From assembly GCF_000743525.1 (NCBI RefSeq), contig NZ_JQGK01000006.1:62001-126000 (forward strand): DNA of 64,000 nucleotides. Direction: 5' to 3'. Source of the stretch: Sulfurospirillum sp. SCADC (GTDB lineage: Bacteria; Campylobacterota; Campylobacteria; Campylobacterales; Sulfurospirillaceae). A model generated the notes under the pieces. It saw only the letters and a list, made by a program, of their open reading frames with translations, searched no databases and was not told where the DNA came from. This document shows, in pieces, positions 1-7,197 of the stretch (position 1 is its first letter; every line of letters begins with the position of its first letter). The position numbers were made by a program, and so were the translations under genes.

Positions 1-764
1 AACAGTTGCTCAAAACCGACCAAGACAATGCGCTCATCATCGATGATGCCATGGATGCAAGCCTTTATACGCCGTACATGCAACGCTTCACGCAAGCGCT
101 CATCGACTTTGGGTTTCCGCGCTGTGAGGGCAACATCATGGTTTCAAATCCCTATTGGTGCAAGCATAAAAGCGCTTATCATAAAGAGATCGTACGATGG
201 TTTGATGCTCCTAGTATGGAAGATGTGATGAACCTCGCGATCTTTTTTGATGCGATCCCTGTAGCGGGAGATGCGTCGATGTTGCGCAGTCTCAAAGCAG
301 AGGTCTTTGAGCATGTGGAAGAACAGAGTCCTTTTTTATCAAACTTTGCCAAAGCTGCAATAGCGTTTGAAACGCCCATCGGTATGTTTACCAATCTCAT
401 TGCGCAAAACAATAAAATCGATGTCAAAAAAGGGGGAATTTTTCCCATCGTTCAAGGCATTCGAGCCCTTGCCTTGGAGCATAAAATTGAGCCAACCGAC
501 ACAGTAACGCGCATCAAAAAGCTTGCCAAATTCGACATCATCGACGCAGATTTTGCAGGTGCTCTCATCGAAGCACTCGACACACTTCTTAATTTACGCC
601 TCAAAGAGCGCTTGGCACGTGGCGAAGAAAAAGGACTCGATAACTTTGTTAGCATCGAAAACCTGAACCAGTTGGAGCTAGAACTGCTCAAAGACAGCTT
701 CAAAATCGTCAATAAATTTAAGAAGTTTTTGATGCACCATTTTAAACTTTCCATGGTCAGCTAG
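1..764 (+). CDS. DUF294-type putative nucleotidyltransferase, C-terminal part (5' end outside window)
   Basis: The frame is open to the left edge, so the gene is truncated by the window; an in-frame TTG at position 6 is not the real start. The visible part opens with the LKTDQDNAL motif of GlnD-like nucleotidyltransferases (the conserved TDQDNA following the usual GSxGRxEQ motif, which would lie upstream). The region from about residue 100 on is the helical DUF294 C-terminal substrate-binding domain. Family members usually carry N-terminal cyclic-nucleotide and CBS domains, not visible here. It ends one base before the next gene, a DEDDh exonuclease; this pairing is common beside acetate/solute symporter genes, so a symporter upstream is likely (inference). 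Substrate unknown. Confidence 0.85.
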   Translation, partial: QLLKTDQDNALIIDDAMDASLYTPYMQRFTQALIDFGFPRCEGNIMVSNPYWCKHKSAYHKEIVRWFDAPSMEDVMNLAIFFDAIPVAGDASMLRSLKAEVFEHVEEQSPFLSNFAKAAIAFETPIGMFTNLIAQNNKIDVKKGGIFPIVQGIRALALEHKIEPTDTVTRIKKLAKFDIIDADFAGALIEALDTLLNLRLKERLARGEEKGLDNFVSIENLNQLELELLKDSFKIVNKFKKFLMHHFKLSMVS

Positions 765-765
765 C

Positions 766-1377
766 ATGTTCGCCTCTTTTTTTGCCAAACGCAATGCTAA
801 AAAACTCAAAGATGAGCAGTACCGTTTTTTATTTGAGGAAGCCCCCGTTGGTGAAGTCGTGGTGTTCGACACCGAAACCACAGGGCTGAACCCCAAAAAA
901 GATGAGATTCTCTCCATCGGCGCCGTGAAAATCAAAGGCAATAAAATCCTGATGTCCGAAAAATTTGAGCTCTTCATCAAACCCAGCCGCGAGATCAACG
1001 AAAAAAGCATTAAGATTCATCAAATCCGCAATGTCGATTTAGAACACGGCATCGCCCCACACGAAGCGATTGTCCAGTTTTTGCACTTCATCGGTTCACG
1101 CCCACTGGTCGGCTACTACCTTGAATTTGACATCAAGATGATGAACACCTACGTCAAACCATGGCTTGGCATCAACCTACCCAACCCCCAAATTGAAGTC
1201 TCAGGACTCTACCACGATAAAAAGATCAAATTCATCCCCGATGGCGTCATCGACCTGCGCTTTGATGTGATGATGAACGATCTTGGATTGCCCATCTTTG
1301 GAAAGCATGACGCACTTAATGATGCCGTGATGACGGCGATGATGTATATTAAATTGCAGAATATTGGGAAGGTGTAG
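766..1377 (+). CDS. DnaQ-like DEDDh 3'-5' exonuclease
   Basis: A 203-residue exonuclease of the DNA polymerase III epsilon type. The ExoI motif VFDTETTGL is at about residues 28-36, with the following SIGAVKI strand; the ExoIII-like HDALNDAVMT segment near residue 185 supplies the histidine and aspartate of a DEDDh active site. It lacks a polymerase-binding tail, so it is more likely an accessory repair or signal-degrading exonuclease paired with the upstream DUF294 protein than the replicative proofreader. The ATG follows the upstream stop by one base, indicating co-transcription. A TTACATGTAA palindrome begins 14 nt after the stop. Confidence 0.88.
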   Translation: MFASFFAKRNAKKLKDEQYRFLFEEAPVGEVVVFDTETTGLNPKKDEILSIGAVKIKGNKILMSEKFELFIKPSREINEKSIKIHQIRNVDLEHGIAPHEAIVQFLHFIGSRPLVGYYLEFDIKMMNTYVKPWLGINLPNPQIEVSGLYHDKKIKFIPDGVIDLRFDVMMNDLGLPIFGKHDALNDAVMTAMMYIKLQNIGKV

Positions 1378-1432
1378 GGAGTTTTTTGCTTTACATGTAA
1401 AGGTTATTTACGATTCTACCGCTAATTTTCTA

Positions 1433-1699
1433 TTATGTTAAATTTGAAAGCCAACTAGCTGTTCTTTGCATTAAATTCTTACATTCACCAGCGTATCCAA
1501 AGATCAGTGTTTTCAAAAACTGATAGATGAAATAACAAATATAAAGAGCAAGCGCTAAAAGACTTCCTTCTGAGACCCAAATAAAATATGATGGAAAAGT
1601 CAGTAATTTTGCTAAACCATAAACAAAGCTATTAAGGATTATTAAACCAATGAGTAGCAAACATACGAATCGTAATTCACATTTTAAAAATGACCACAT
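1433..1699 (-). CDS. Small hypothetical membrane protein
   Basis: An 88-residue protein of unknown function. Two hydrophobic stretches are visible, about residues 10-30 (FVCLLLIGLIIL) and 45-70, so it is probably a two-helix inner-membrane protein. The start is supported by a strong GGAGG Shine-Dalgarno sequence about 6 nt upstream of the ATG. It stands alone on the minus strand between the exonuclease and the RHH/MazF pair, is A/T-rich like the rest of this accessory stretch, and has no recognisable family signature. Confidence 0.6.
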   Translation of the reverse strand: MWSFLKCELRFVCLLLIGLIILNSFVYGLAKLLTFPSYFIWVSEGSLLALALYICYFIYQFLKTLIFGYAGECKNLMQRTASWLSNLT

Positions 1700-1782
1700 T
1701 TAAATCCTCCATTTTAAGGCTTTTATTTGGCTTTACATGTATATTTGAATTGTAGTTAGTCAAGACTTAAAAGATGATAGAC

Positions 1783-1809
1783 CACGAGAGGCAAACTTTT
1801 TCTCTCGTG
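1783..1809. terminator. Hairpin CACGAGAG...CTCTCGTG
   Basis: Perfect 8-bp inverted repeat (1783-1790 and 1802-1809) with an 11-nt loop ending in a T run. It lies between the divergent small membrane gene and the antitoxin. Its left arm and preceding bases closely match the hairpin at 3777-3798 downstream of metE, so the two hairpins bracket the RHH/MazF-ATPase module. There is no T tract after the stem, so its terminator role is uncertain. Confidence 0.5.
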
Positions 1810-1821
1810 ATGAACGCCTAA

Positions 1822-1857
1822 TATGCTATCTCTTTTTTCAAAACAGTATGCTATACT
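1822..1857 (+). promoter_or_regulatory. Putative operator/promoter of the RHH-MazF pair
   Basis: TATGCTAT occurs at 1822-1829 and again at 1847-1854, 25 bp apart. The second copy sits within the inverted repeat AGTAT-GCT-ATACT (1845-1857), whose right arm overlaps a plausible -10 box (TATACT, 1852-1857) 28 bp before the antitoxin ATG. RHH antitoxins typically bind such short repeats at their own promoters, so autoregulation is expected (inference). Confidence 0.5.
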
Positions 1858-1885
1858 ACTGTATTACAAACTACAAGGAGACAAT

Positions 1886-2113
1886 ATGACAGCAACCGTA
1901 CGGCTTGATGAAGCACTAGAACTAAAGCTTGAGCGCATGGCAAAGACGTTGCACAAGAAAAAAAGCGATGTCATTCGTGATGCGATAGATTTTTATGCCA
2001 GTAGTGTTGAATCGGAAAAAAAATCACGTATACTTTTAGCCGTAGAAAAAACAAAAGAGGCAGACAAAGCTCTTTATACGAGTGTTGAAGGAACGTTGAA
2101 TGACGGTCTGTAA
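1886..2113 (+). CDS. Ribbon-helix-helix (CopG/RHH-type) antitoxin
   Basis: A 75-residue protein. The N-terminus TATVRLDEALELKLERMAK is the beta strand and first helix of an RHH DNA-binding fold, followed by KKKSDVIRDAIDFY as the second helix; the C-terminal 35 residues are the likely toxin-neutralising tail. The ATG at 1886 is chosen over an in-frame upstream codon at 1823 because AAGGAG lies 7 nt before it and the upstream part overlaps the promoter repeats. It overlaps the MazF-type gene by 14 nt, the usual translationally coupled antitoxin-first arrangement. Confidence 0.85.
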   Translation: MTATVRLDEALELKLERMAKTLHKKKSDVIRDAIDFYASSVESEKKSRILLAVEKTKEADKALYTSVEGTLNDGL

Positions 2114-2441
2114 GGGCGAGATTTGGCTTTTGAACCTCAATCCTAGCAAGAAAAATAATGAAATGGGCAAAACAAGACCTGCGGTTGTGTTTCAAAACGA
2201 TGAGCTCAATCAAAGCGAGTATCCTACCACCATCATTTTTCCGCTGAGTACGTCACTGATTGATGATGCAGAGCCGATTCGTATGCGTGTTTCAAAAAGA
2301 GACCAGTTAGAGCAAGACTCCGACATTGTTGTAACGCAAATACGTGCCATTGACAATGAGCGTTTCATCCAAAAACTGGCTGTCTTAACACCCCAAGAGC
2401 TTCAAAAACTAAGAGAACTCTTTGAGGAAGTCACACTCTAA
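2100..2441 (+). CDS. MazF/PemK-family endoribonuclease toxin
   Basis: A 113-residue toxin of the PemK/MazF fold. The start CKGEIWLLNLNPSKKNNEMGKTRPAVV matches the family pattern (G-[ED]-[IV]-W then a K-x-RPAVV strand); the loop and the RPAVV arginine are typical of the active-site face, and QIRAIDNERF corresponds to the conserved second motif. The expected activity is sequence-specific mRNA cleavage, blocked by the antitoxin encoded just upstream. Family length is about 110 residues, so it appears intact. A TTACATGTAA palindrome begins 7 nt after the stop. Confidence 0.88.
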   Translation: MTVCKGEIWLLNLNPSKKNNEMGKTRPAVVFQNDELNQSEYPTTIIFPLSTSLIDDAEPIRMRVSKRDQLEQDSDIVVTQIRAIDNERFIQKLAVLTPQELQKLRELFEEVTL

Positions 2442-2482
2442 ATAGCGTTACATGTAAAACGAAGATGGAGCAAAAACACGCC

Positions 2483-3685
2483 TTAATAAAAAAAGCTAAA
2501 CGGCAGTGCCACGCATCGCTCATTCATCCACAATACATTTTCTCCCATATAAAAAACGACCCCAAAAACATCGAGTGAACCGCTTTTTTGAAAATCGATG
2601 ATGTGTTTAAAATCACTGGTATCGACCTTGGAAGAGGATTTGACTTCGATGGCAATGATGCGACTATTTTGTTTGATGATAAAATCAATCTCCCTTTTAT
2701 CATTGGTTCGATAATGAAATAAATTGGTCGGTTGAGAGGCGAAAGAGATATGTTTTAAAAGTTCATTGCACACAAAGGTTTCAATCAATGCACCCTTGTA
2801 ATGGGAAGCTTCTAAGCTCTCTTGTGAGTTAATGCCTAAAAAATACGAAGCAATGCCCGTATCATTGAGATAAAGTTTGGGGCTTTTGACAAATTGTTTT
2901 CCAATGTTTTCAAAATAGGGGCGAACCAGTTTGATTTGAAAGGTTTGCTCTAAGATAGAGAGGTAATTTTCAATGGTTTCAACTCTCACGCCGACCTCTT
3001 TTGCAAGGTCTGATTTGTTAAGCATAGTGGTACTTCGAGGTGCTAGGACATGTAAAAATCTAAAAAAGCTATCGATGTCACGAAGTTCTGCTAAATCCCT
3101 CGCATCTCTTTCAATATACGTACTCACATACGAAGCAAACCAAAGTTTTTTCTCCAAAGGCGTTTCCAGTTTTAAGCTCTCAGGGTAACCTCCTGTGATC
3201 ACATCATCCATTATCTCTTTATGGGGTTTAGGTGTCACATCAAACGCTTGTGCAAAGAGTTTATCGATGATATTTTCTTCTGGCTTACCTTCACGCTCTT
3301 TAGCACTCAAGGGAAACAGATCGACTTCGATAATACGACCAGCCAACGTGTCTTTGGTTTGCTTCATATCTAAGATGTTGGCACTGCCAGTAATGAGAAA
3401 ATCTCCATTATGACGTGATGTGTCGATGTAGAGTTTCAGCGATTCTAAAAGTTCGGGTGCTTTTTGAATCTCATCGATGCAGACGGGCTTTTTAAGATTT
3501 TGAATAAAAAGATTGGGGTCAGCTTTGGCACTCACTCTCGTGGAAACATCATCCAAAACGGTATAGTTTTCACATAGATTTAAAGCGAGTGTGGATTTGC
3601 CTACTTGCCTTGCACCTTTGAGTAAAACAATAGGTGAGATTTTAAGGGCTGTTTTCAAAATGGGCTCTAAACTTCGTTTTAACAT
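2483..3685 (-). CDS. AAA-type ATPase with DUF4143 domain
   Basis: A 400-residue ATP-binding protein. The Walker A motif GARQVGKST lies at about residues 24-32, Walker B VCIDEIQ at about 69-75, and the sensor-like LITGSANIL near 97. The C-terminal half is a DUF4143 region ending in a restriction-endonuclease-like core (DFIIKQNSRIIAIEVKSSSK, with D, E and K spaced as in PD-(D/E)xK folds). Family members are widespread in accessory DNA, with no settled function. It is convergent to the MazF gene and shares its hairpin-bracketed module. No partner gene is visible. Confidence 0.85.
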   Translation of the reverse strand: MLKRSLEPILKTALKISPIVLLKGARQVGKSTLALNLCENYTVLDDVSTRVSAKADPNLFIQNLKKPVCIDEIQKAPELLESLKLYIDTSRHNGDFLITGSANILDMKQTKDTLAGRIIEVDLFPLSAKEREGKPEENIIDKLFAQAFDVTPKPHKEIMDDVITGGYPESLKLETPLEKKLWFASYVSTYIERDARDLAELRDIDSFFRFLHVLAPRSTTMLNKSDLAKEVGVRVETIENYLSILEQTFQIKLVRPYFENIGKQFVKSPKLYLNDTGIASYFLGINSQESLEASHYKGALIETFVCNELLKHISFASQPTNLFHYRTNDKREIDFIIKQNSRIIAIEVKSSSKVDTSDFKHIIDFQKSGSLDVFGVVFYMGENVLWMNERCVALPFSFFY

Positions 3686-3730
3686 GGCAAACTCTTTAAA
3701 ATAATTTCGTATATAATAGCATAAATAACA

Positions 3731-3742
3731 CTATTATAATAG
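3731..3742. promoter_or_regulatory. 12-bp palindrome in the ATPase promoter region
   Basis: CTATTATAATAG is a perfect palindrome about 46 bp upstream of the DUF4143 ATPase start on the minus strand. It includes TATAAT on the minus strand, so it could be a -10 box, an operator, or both. Confidence 0.35.
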
Positions 3743-3776
3743 GATAAATTATAAAAAAGAGTCTGTTTGATATGCC

Positions 3777-3798
3777 ACGAGAGGAAAATTCCCCTCGT
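3777..3798. terminator. metE downstream hairpin
   Basis: ACGAGAGG (3777-3784) pairs with CCCTCGT, with one imperfection, around a short A/T loop, 9-30 bp beyond the metE stop. On the minus strand it is followed further on by a run of T. It is nearly identical at its left arm to the hairpin at 1783. Confidence 0.5.
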
Positions 3799-3806
3799 AG
3801 TTATTT

Positions 3807-6002
3807 TTAGCGCGCTAAATGCACCGCTTTAATCATATTGGCAAGTGCCGCTTTGGTTTCACTCCATCCTCTGGTTTTAAGCCCGCAATCGGGGTTGATC
3901 CAGAGTTGTTCTTTGGGGAGCACGTGCAAGAAGGCTTTGATCTGCTCGCTCATCTCCTCCACACTGGGTACTCGAGGCGAATGGATGTCGTAGACACCGG
4001 GTCCAATTTGCGCTTTGTAACCCACTTTTTGGAAGACTTTGAGCAGTTTATTGCCACTGCGTGAAGTCTCGATGGTGATGACATCGGCGTCCATGCGCTC
4101 TATCGTGTCGATGATGTCGTTGAAGTTACTGTAACACATATGGGTGTGAATTTGGGTTTGATCCCATGCGGTTCCCACGGAGGCTTTAAAGCTCTCGACG
4201 GCCCATTTTTCATAGGCTTTGATCTTTTCATCGCGTAAAGGATACCCCTCTTTGAACGCCGCTTCATCGACTTGAATGATCTTGATATCGTGACGTTGAA
4301 GCTCATCGACTTCTTCGGCGATAGCGGTGGCAACTTCGTAGGTGACCTCACTTTTAGGGATGTCATCGCGCACAAACGACCAGTTTAGAATCGTCACGGG
4401 TCCTGTGAGCATGCCTTTCATCGGCTTGTCGGTTAAGCTTTGTGCGTAAACCGTCCAGTCAACGCTGAGCGGCTGTTTGCGACTCACTTTGCCGTATAAA
4501 AGCGGTGGCTTAACACATCGGCTTCCGTAGCTTTGCACCCAACCGTTTTGACTAAAGGCAAAGCCTTCTAAGAGTTCGCCAAAGTACTCGACCATGTCGT
4601 TGCGCTCAAACTCACCATGTACTAAAACATCCAGTCCAAGTTCTTCTTGAAACGCCACGCATGCTTTGATGGACTCTTTTAAGGAGCTTTCGTACTGCTC
4701 GCGTGAAATTTCCCCTTTTTTATAGGCATTGCGCACCGCTCGGGTCTCTTTAGTTTGAGGGAATGAGCCGATGGTGGTGGTAGGAAAAAGCGGCAAGTTC
4801 AGCGCTTTTTGTTGTAAGGCAAAACGGGTAGCGTAAGGTGATCTGGTGTAGGCAATGCCACTAGTTTGAAGTGGTGGTACTTTTTGGGTGCATGCACTTA
4901 TTGTTGGTTTTTCTTTCTTCTTCCAAAGTGTATTGATCTGCTCCAATTCTACTAGTTTTTCAAGGGCAAAGCTGAGACGACTTTTGACTTCAGGAGCTAA
5001 TTTTTCTTCAAACTGCGTTGAAAAAGGTACATGTAAAAGCGAGCATGAGGTGGAAAGGATGATATGGTTGTCATCGATTTTTTCGCTGATTTTTTCTAAC
5101 AATTCATACGTTTTTGAAATATCGTTTTTCCAAACATTGCGCCCATCAATCACGCCAGCAATCAGCACTTTATTGTTTACATGTAAAAGGGCATCTAGGT
5201 TTTCTTCCCCATACACAAAATCAAGTCCTATCGCCCAAATAGGGCAATTTCCTAAGATTTCCACCGCTTCATTGGCACGATCAAAATAGGTGACAACGGC
5301 GATTTTAAGTGTAGTGCTTACCGTGCCTAAACGCTCATACGCGATTTTGAGTAGGCTTGAAAATTTTGGCTCTAAGGTTTTGGCAAAGAGTGGCTCATCA
5401 AACTGCACGACGATGTTTTCGCCTAGACTCTCAATGGCTTGAAGGACTTTGACATACGCTTCAAGAAGATCATCGAAAAGTGAGAAAACATCGCTTCCAT
5501 CTATCATATTGCAAAGTGCTAGAAAGGTTAAAGGTCCAATTAGATTTATCTTTGGATTCAAGCCTAGCGCTTTGGCTTCGATGTACTCATCGGCAATTTT
5601 GGAAATATCAACGTTAAACGCCATATGCGCGTGAATCTCAGGAACGATGTAGTGGTAATTGGTGTTAAACCACTTGGTCATCTCCATCGCAGCGCGATGC
5701 TCGTCCCCTCGTGCCATCGCAAAATAGCGCGCCGTTTTATCTTCGATGCCTTGGAAACGTGGTGGAATGGCTCCTAGCATAACGGTGGTGTCAAGCATAA
5801 TGTCGTACAGACTAAAGTCATTGCACGAAATAAAATCAATATGACGCTCTTTTTGGTAGTTCCAATGGCGCTCACGTAAGGTTTTGGCAACGGTTTTGAC
5901 CTCTTCAAACGAGGAGTTTCCCACCCAATAAGCCTCTAATGCAAATTTGAGTTCACGTTTTTCCCCAATGCGAGGAAACCCTGTAACGTAGGTTTTTGAC
6001 AT
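3807..6002 (-). CDS. metE: Cobalamin-independent methionine synthase
   Basis: A 731-residue 5-methyltetrahydropteroyltriglutamate-homocysteine methyltransferase, which makes methionine without B12. The N-terminal domain begins with TGFPRIGEKRELKFALEAYW. The C-terminal catalytic barrel carries the zinc ligands: H and C in THMCYS (about residue 620), E in ITIETSRSG, and C in NPDCGLKTRGW. The length is close to the E. coli enzyme. AAGGGA lies about 7 nt upstream of the ATG. It is preceded by an unusually long leader with two short ORFs and a U-rich hairpin. One TTACATGTAA copy lies inside the gene (5177) and a variant at 5027. Confidence 0.96.
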   Translation of the reverse strand: MSKTYVTGFPRIGEKRELKFALEAYWVGNSSFEEVKTVAKTLRERHWNYQKERHIDFISCNDFSLYDIMLDTTVMLGAIPPRFQGIEDKTARYFAMARGDEHRAAMEMTKWFNTNYHYIVPEIHAHMAFNVDISKIADEYIEAKALGLNPKINLIGPLTFLALCNMIDGSDVFSLFDDLLEAYVKVLQAIESLGENIVVQFDEPLFAKTLEPKFSSLLKIAYERLGTVSTTLKIAVVTYFDRANEAVEILGNCPIWAIGLDFVYGEENLDALLHVNNKVLIAGVIDGRNVWKNDISKTYELLEKISEKIDDNHIILSTSCSLLHVPFSTQFEEKLAPEVKSRLSFALEKLVELEQINTLWKKKEKPTISACTQKVPPLQTSGIAYTRSPYATRFALQQKALNLPLFPTTTIGSFPQTKETRAVRNAYKKGEISREQYESSLKESIKACVAFQEELGLDVLVHGEFERNDMVEYFGELLEGFAFSQNGWVQSYGSRCVKPPLLYGKVSRKQPLSVDWTVYAQSLTDKPMKGMLTGPVTILNWSFVRDDIPKSEVTYEVATAIAEEVDELQRHDIKIIQVDEAAFKEGYPLRDEKIKAYEKWAVESFKASVGTAWDQTQIHTHMCYSNFNDIIDTIERMDADVITIETSRSGNKLLKVFQKVGYKAQIGPGVYDIHSPRVPSVEEMSEQIKAFLHVLPKEQLWINPDCGLKTRGWSETKAALANMIKAVHLAR

Positions 6003-6019
6003 ACTTTTCCCTTATAGGT

Positions 6020-6103
6020 TTACACATCAAAAAAGCATTGCTTTTTTGAGAAAATTAAGCCAGCTTCAATGCGTGGCAAAGCGCGTTGGTGAATGGTGGT
6101 CAT
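6020..6103 (-). CDS. Possible 27-residue leader ORF upstream of metE
   Basis: An ATG-initiated 27-codon frame ends 17 nt before the metE start. Its ATG overlaps the stop of the upstream 118-codon frame as ATGA, the junction used for coupled translation throughout this window. Its last codons run through the U-rich hairpin at 6027-6049, an arrangement compatible with leader-peptide control. There is no known family, only one methionine (the start), and no independent evidence of translation. Confidence 0.3.
   Translation of the reverse strand: MTTIHQRALPRIEAGLIFSKKQCFFDV
6027..6049 (-). terminator. U-rich hairpin in the metE leader
   Basis: A perfect 10-bp inverted repeat with a 3-nt loop: the minus-strand RNA folds as UCAAAAAAGC-AAU-GCUUUUUUGA. 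It lies 25 nt before the metE ATG. The 3' arm itself is a run of U, so it could act as an attenuator or hide the ribosome-binding region. Its role is inferred. Confidence 0.4.
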
Positions 6104-6456
6104 GATAAAGGAAAAAATGGAGGGTGGATGCCTGATCGGCGGAAGCTAAAATAGCGGCAGTTACAGTTGTTTTTACGTCTTATTTTGGCACGTTTGATGG
6201 CGGAATGGGCGCGCTTTGCGAAGAGCCTGCTGCATTTACACAGTCTGGAGCGATAATGGAAAAGGGAGGCGAAAAGGGTTGAAAGAGCAGGTGGTGGGTC
6301 ATCTTCCACCTCTTGGGGTTCACAGGTATAGGCAAAAAGTCGGGCGGTGTGCTGTAGGCGTGCATGTTGGCGTTTAGTTTTGTATTCGATGGTCGAAGCT
6401 TGAATCGAAGCGAGCTTAAAGTAGCCCTTTTTGCCAAAGCCCAGAGGCAGTCTCAC
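6100..6456 (-). CDS. Possible hypothetical ORF in the metE leader (118 aa)
   Basis: An open frame of 118 codons from a GTG with AAGGA 10 nt upstream, itself about 30 nt downstream of a strong promoter-like TGTGCTATAAT. It is rich in Arg, Lys, Cys and His in its C-terminal half and resembles no family I know. The codons look like those of neighbouring genes, and the stop overlaps the next small ORF as ATGA, both of which favour a real gene. Equally, the stretch may be a non-coding structured leader; it contains several inverted repeats around 6385-6420. This is the only stretch over 300 bases without an assured gene. Confidence 0.35.
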   Translation of the reverse strand: MRLPLGFGKKGYFKLASIQASTIEYKTKRQHARLQHTARLFAYTCEPQEVEDDPPPALSTLFASLFHYRSRLCKCSRLFAKRAHSAIKRAKIRRKNNCNCRYFSFRRSGIHPPFFPLS

Positions 6457-6486
6457 CGGGAGCACGTCCTTAATTTTGATGACGGC

Positions 6487-6496
6487 ATTATAGCAC
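6487..6496 (-). promoter_or_regulatory. Promoter of the metE leader transcript (extended -10)
   Basis: On the minus strand TGTGCTATAATG gives a perfect TATAAT (6487-6492) with an extended -10. It lies about 30 nt upstream of the GTG of the 118-codon ORF and about 485 nt upstream of metE. The TTACATGTAA copy at 6503 lies just upstream. The same TGTGCTATAAT string occurs before rpiB and sdaA. Confidence 0.55.
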
Positions 6497-6522
6497 AATG
6501 GTTTACATGTAAGAATTTTTGA

Positions 6523-7197
6523 TTATTTGTATGCTCTCAAAAATTCTATTAATTCGTGAAAATAAGTAATGGGGTTTTGATGTTCATCAGATTTGTTAGC
6601 TACAACTTCTTTTGCATGTTTAATAGCCGTATCTATTTTATCTTTAGTGAGTGCATAAATACTTTTACTCCCTTTCTCATAATGAGTCAGTTCCTTTTTA
6701 AGCTCACATAAGCATTCTTTGCATGGTGATATTTTTTGCCCATTGCCAGCAAATACTTTGGTTGTTTTTTTTAAGTGTAGCAAAAGCCAATACTCAAAGC
6801 ATGGGATGCTAATAATGGCTTTTTTCGTTTTTGCTTTAAATGTTGATTTACCGTTTGTGTTTTTCCATTTGTATGCTTGTATTTTCTCTAGTGCAATGCC
6901 AAACGTTGGGTGCTTGTCTCTATCAATGATACAAAAAATATGGTCATAATTCTTTGCTTCAAAGCGTTCGATTGCTTTTTCAACAACGGATTGTGGAGCA
7001 CTTCCACAGTCTCCAGTCATTTCTATAATAGCTCGGGTATTACTAATGTTTAAATCTTTTAAAAGCTCTTCAATGTAATGGGGTTCAGTTTTTTCACCTT
7101 CGCAAACAATTAAAATCAAGTCGCCACTTCGCTGTGCTTTTTTACGACCCAACTCTTTGGTTGATTTTGCTCTTTGGTGTAAATTATCTGTTCCCAT
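6523..7197 (-). CDS. RloB-family protein (AbiLii-like), defence-associated
   Basis: A 224-residue protein of the RloB family. ILIVCEGEKTEPHYIEELLK near residues 27-46 is the signature N-terminal strand with a conserved glutamate, resembling the TOPRIM-like start of AbiLii/RloB proteins; IFCIIDRDKHPTF near residue 88 gives the D-x-D motif and SIPCFEYWLLLHL the conserved FE-W-LLH motif. RloB proteins are encoded with an AAA ATPase in phage-defence loci (AbiL type). Here its ATG overlaps the ATPase stop by one base (TAATG), so they are translated together. The pair is visibly more A/T-rich than its neighbours, suggesting acquisition. Confidence 0.82.
   Translation of the reverse strand: MGTDNLHQRAKSTKELGRKKAQRSGDLILIVCEGEKTEPHYIEELLKDLNISNTRAIIEMTGDCGSAPQSVVEKAIERFEAKNYDHIFCIIDRDKHPTFGIALEKIQAYKWKNTNGKSTFKAKTKKAIISIPCFEYWLLLHLKKTTKVFAGNGQKISPCKECLCELKKELTHYEKGSKSIYALTKDKIDTAIKHAKEVVANKSDEHQNPITYFHELIEFLRAYK

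Noticed and set aside
6180-6437. Alternative 85-codon minus-strand frame in the metE leader
   Set aside because: It overlaps the 118-codon frame, lacks a ribosome-binding site and has a less natural composition.
6040-6460. Cobalamin or SAM riboswitch in the metE leader
   Set aside because: Some fragments (GATGACCC, ACCTGC, GGTGAGACTGCC) recall B12-riboswitch blocks, but the order and the conserved AGCCAGGAGACC-type box are missing, so no riboswitch is called.
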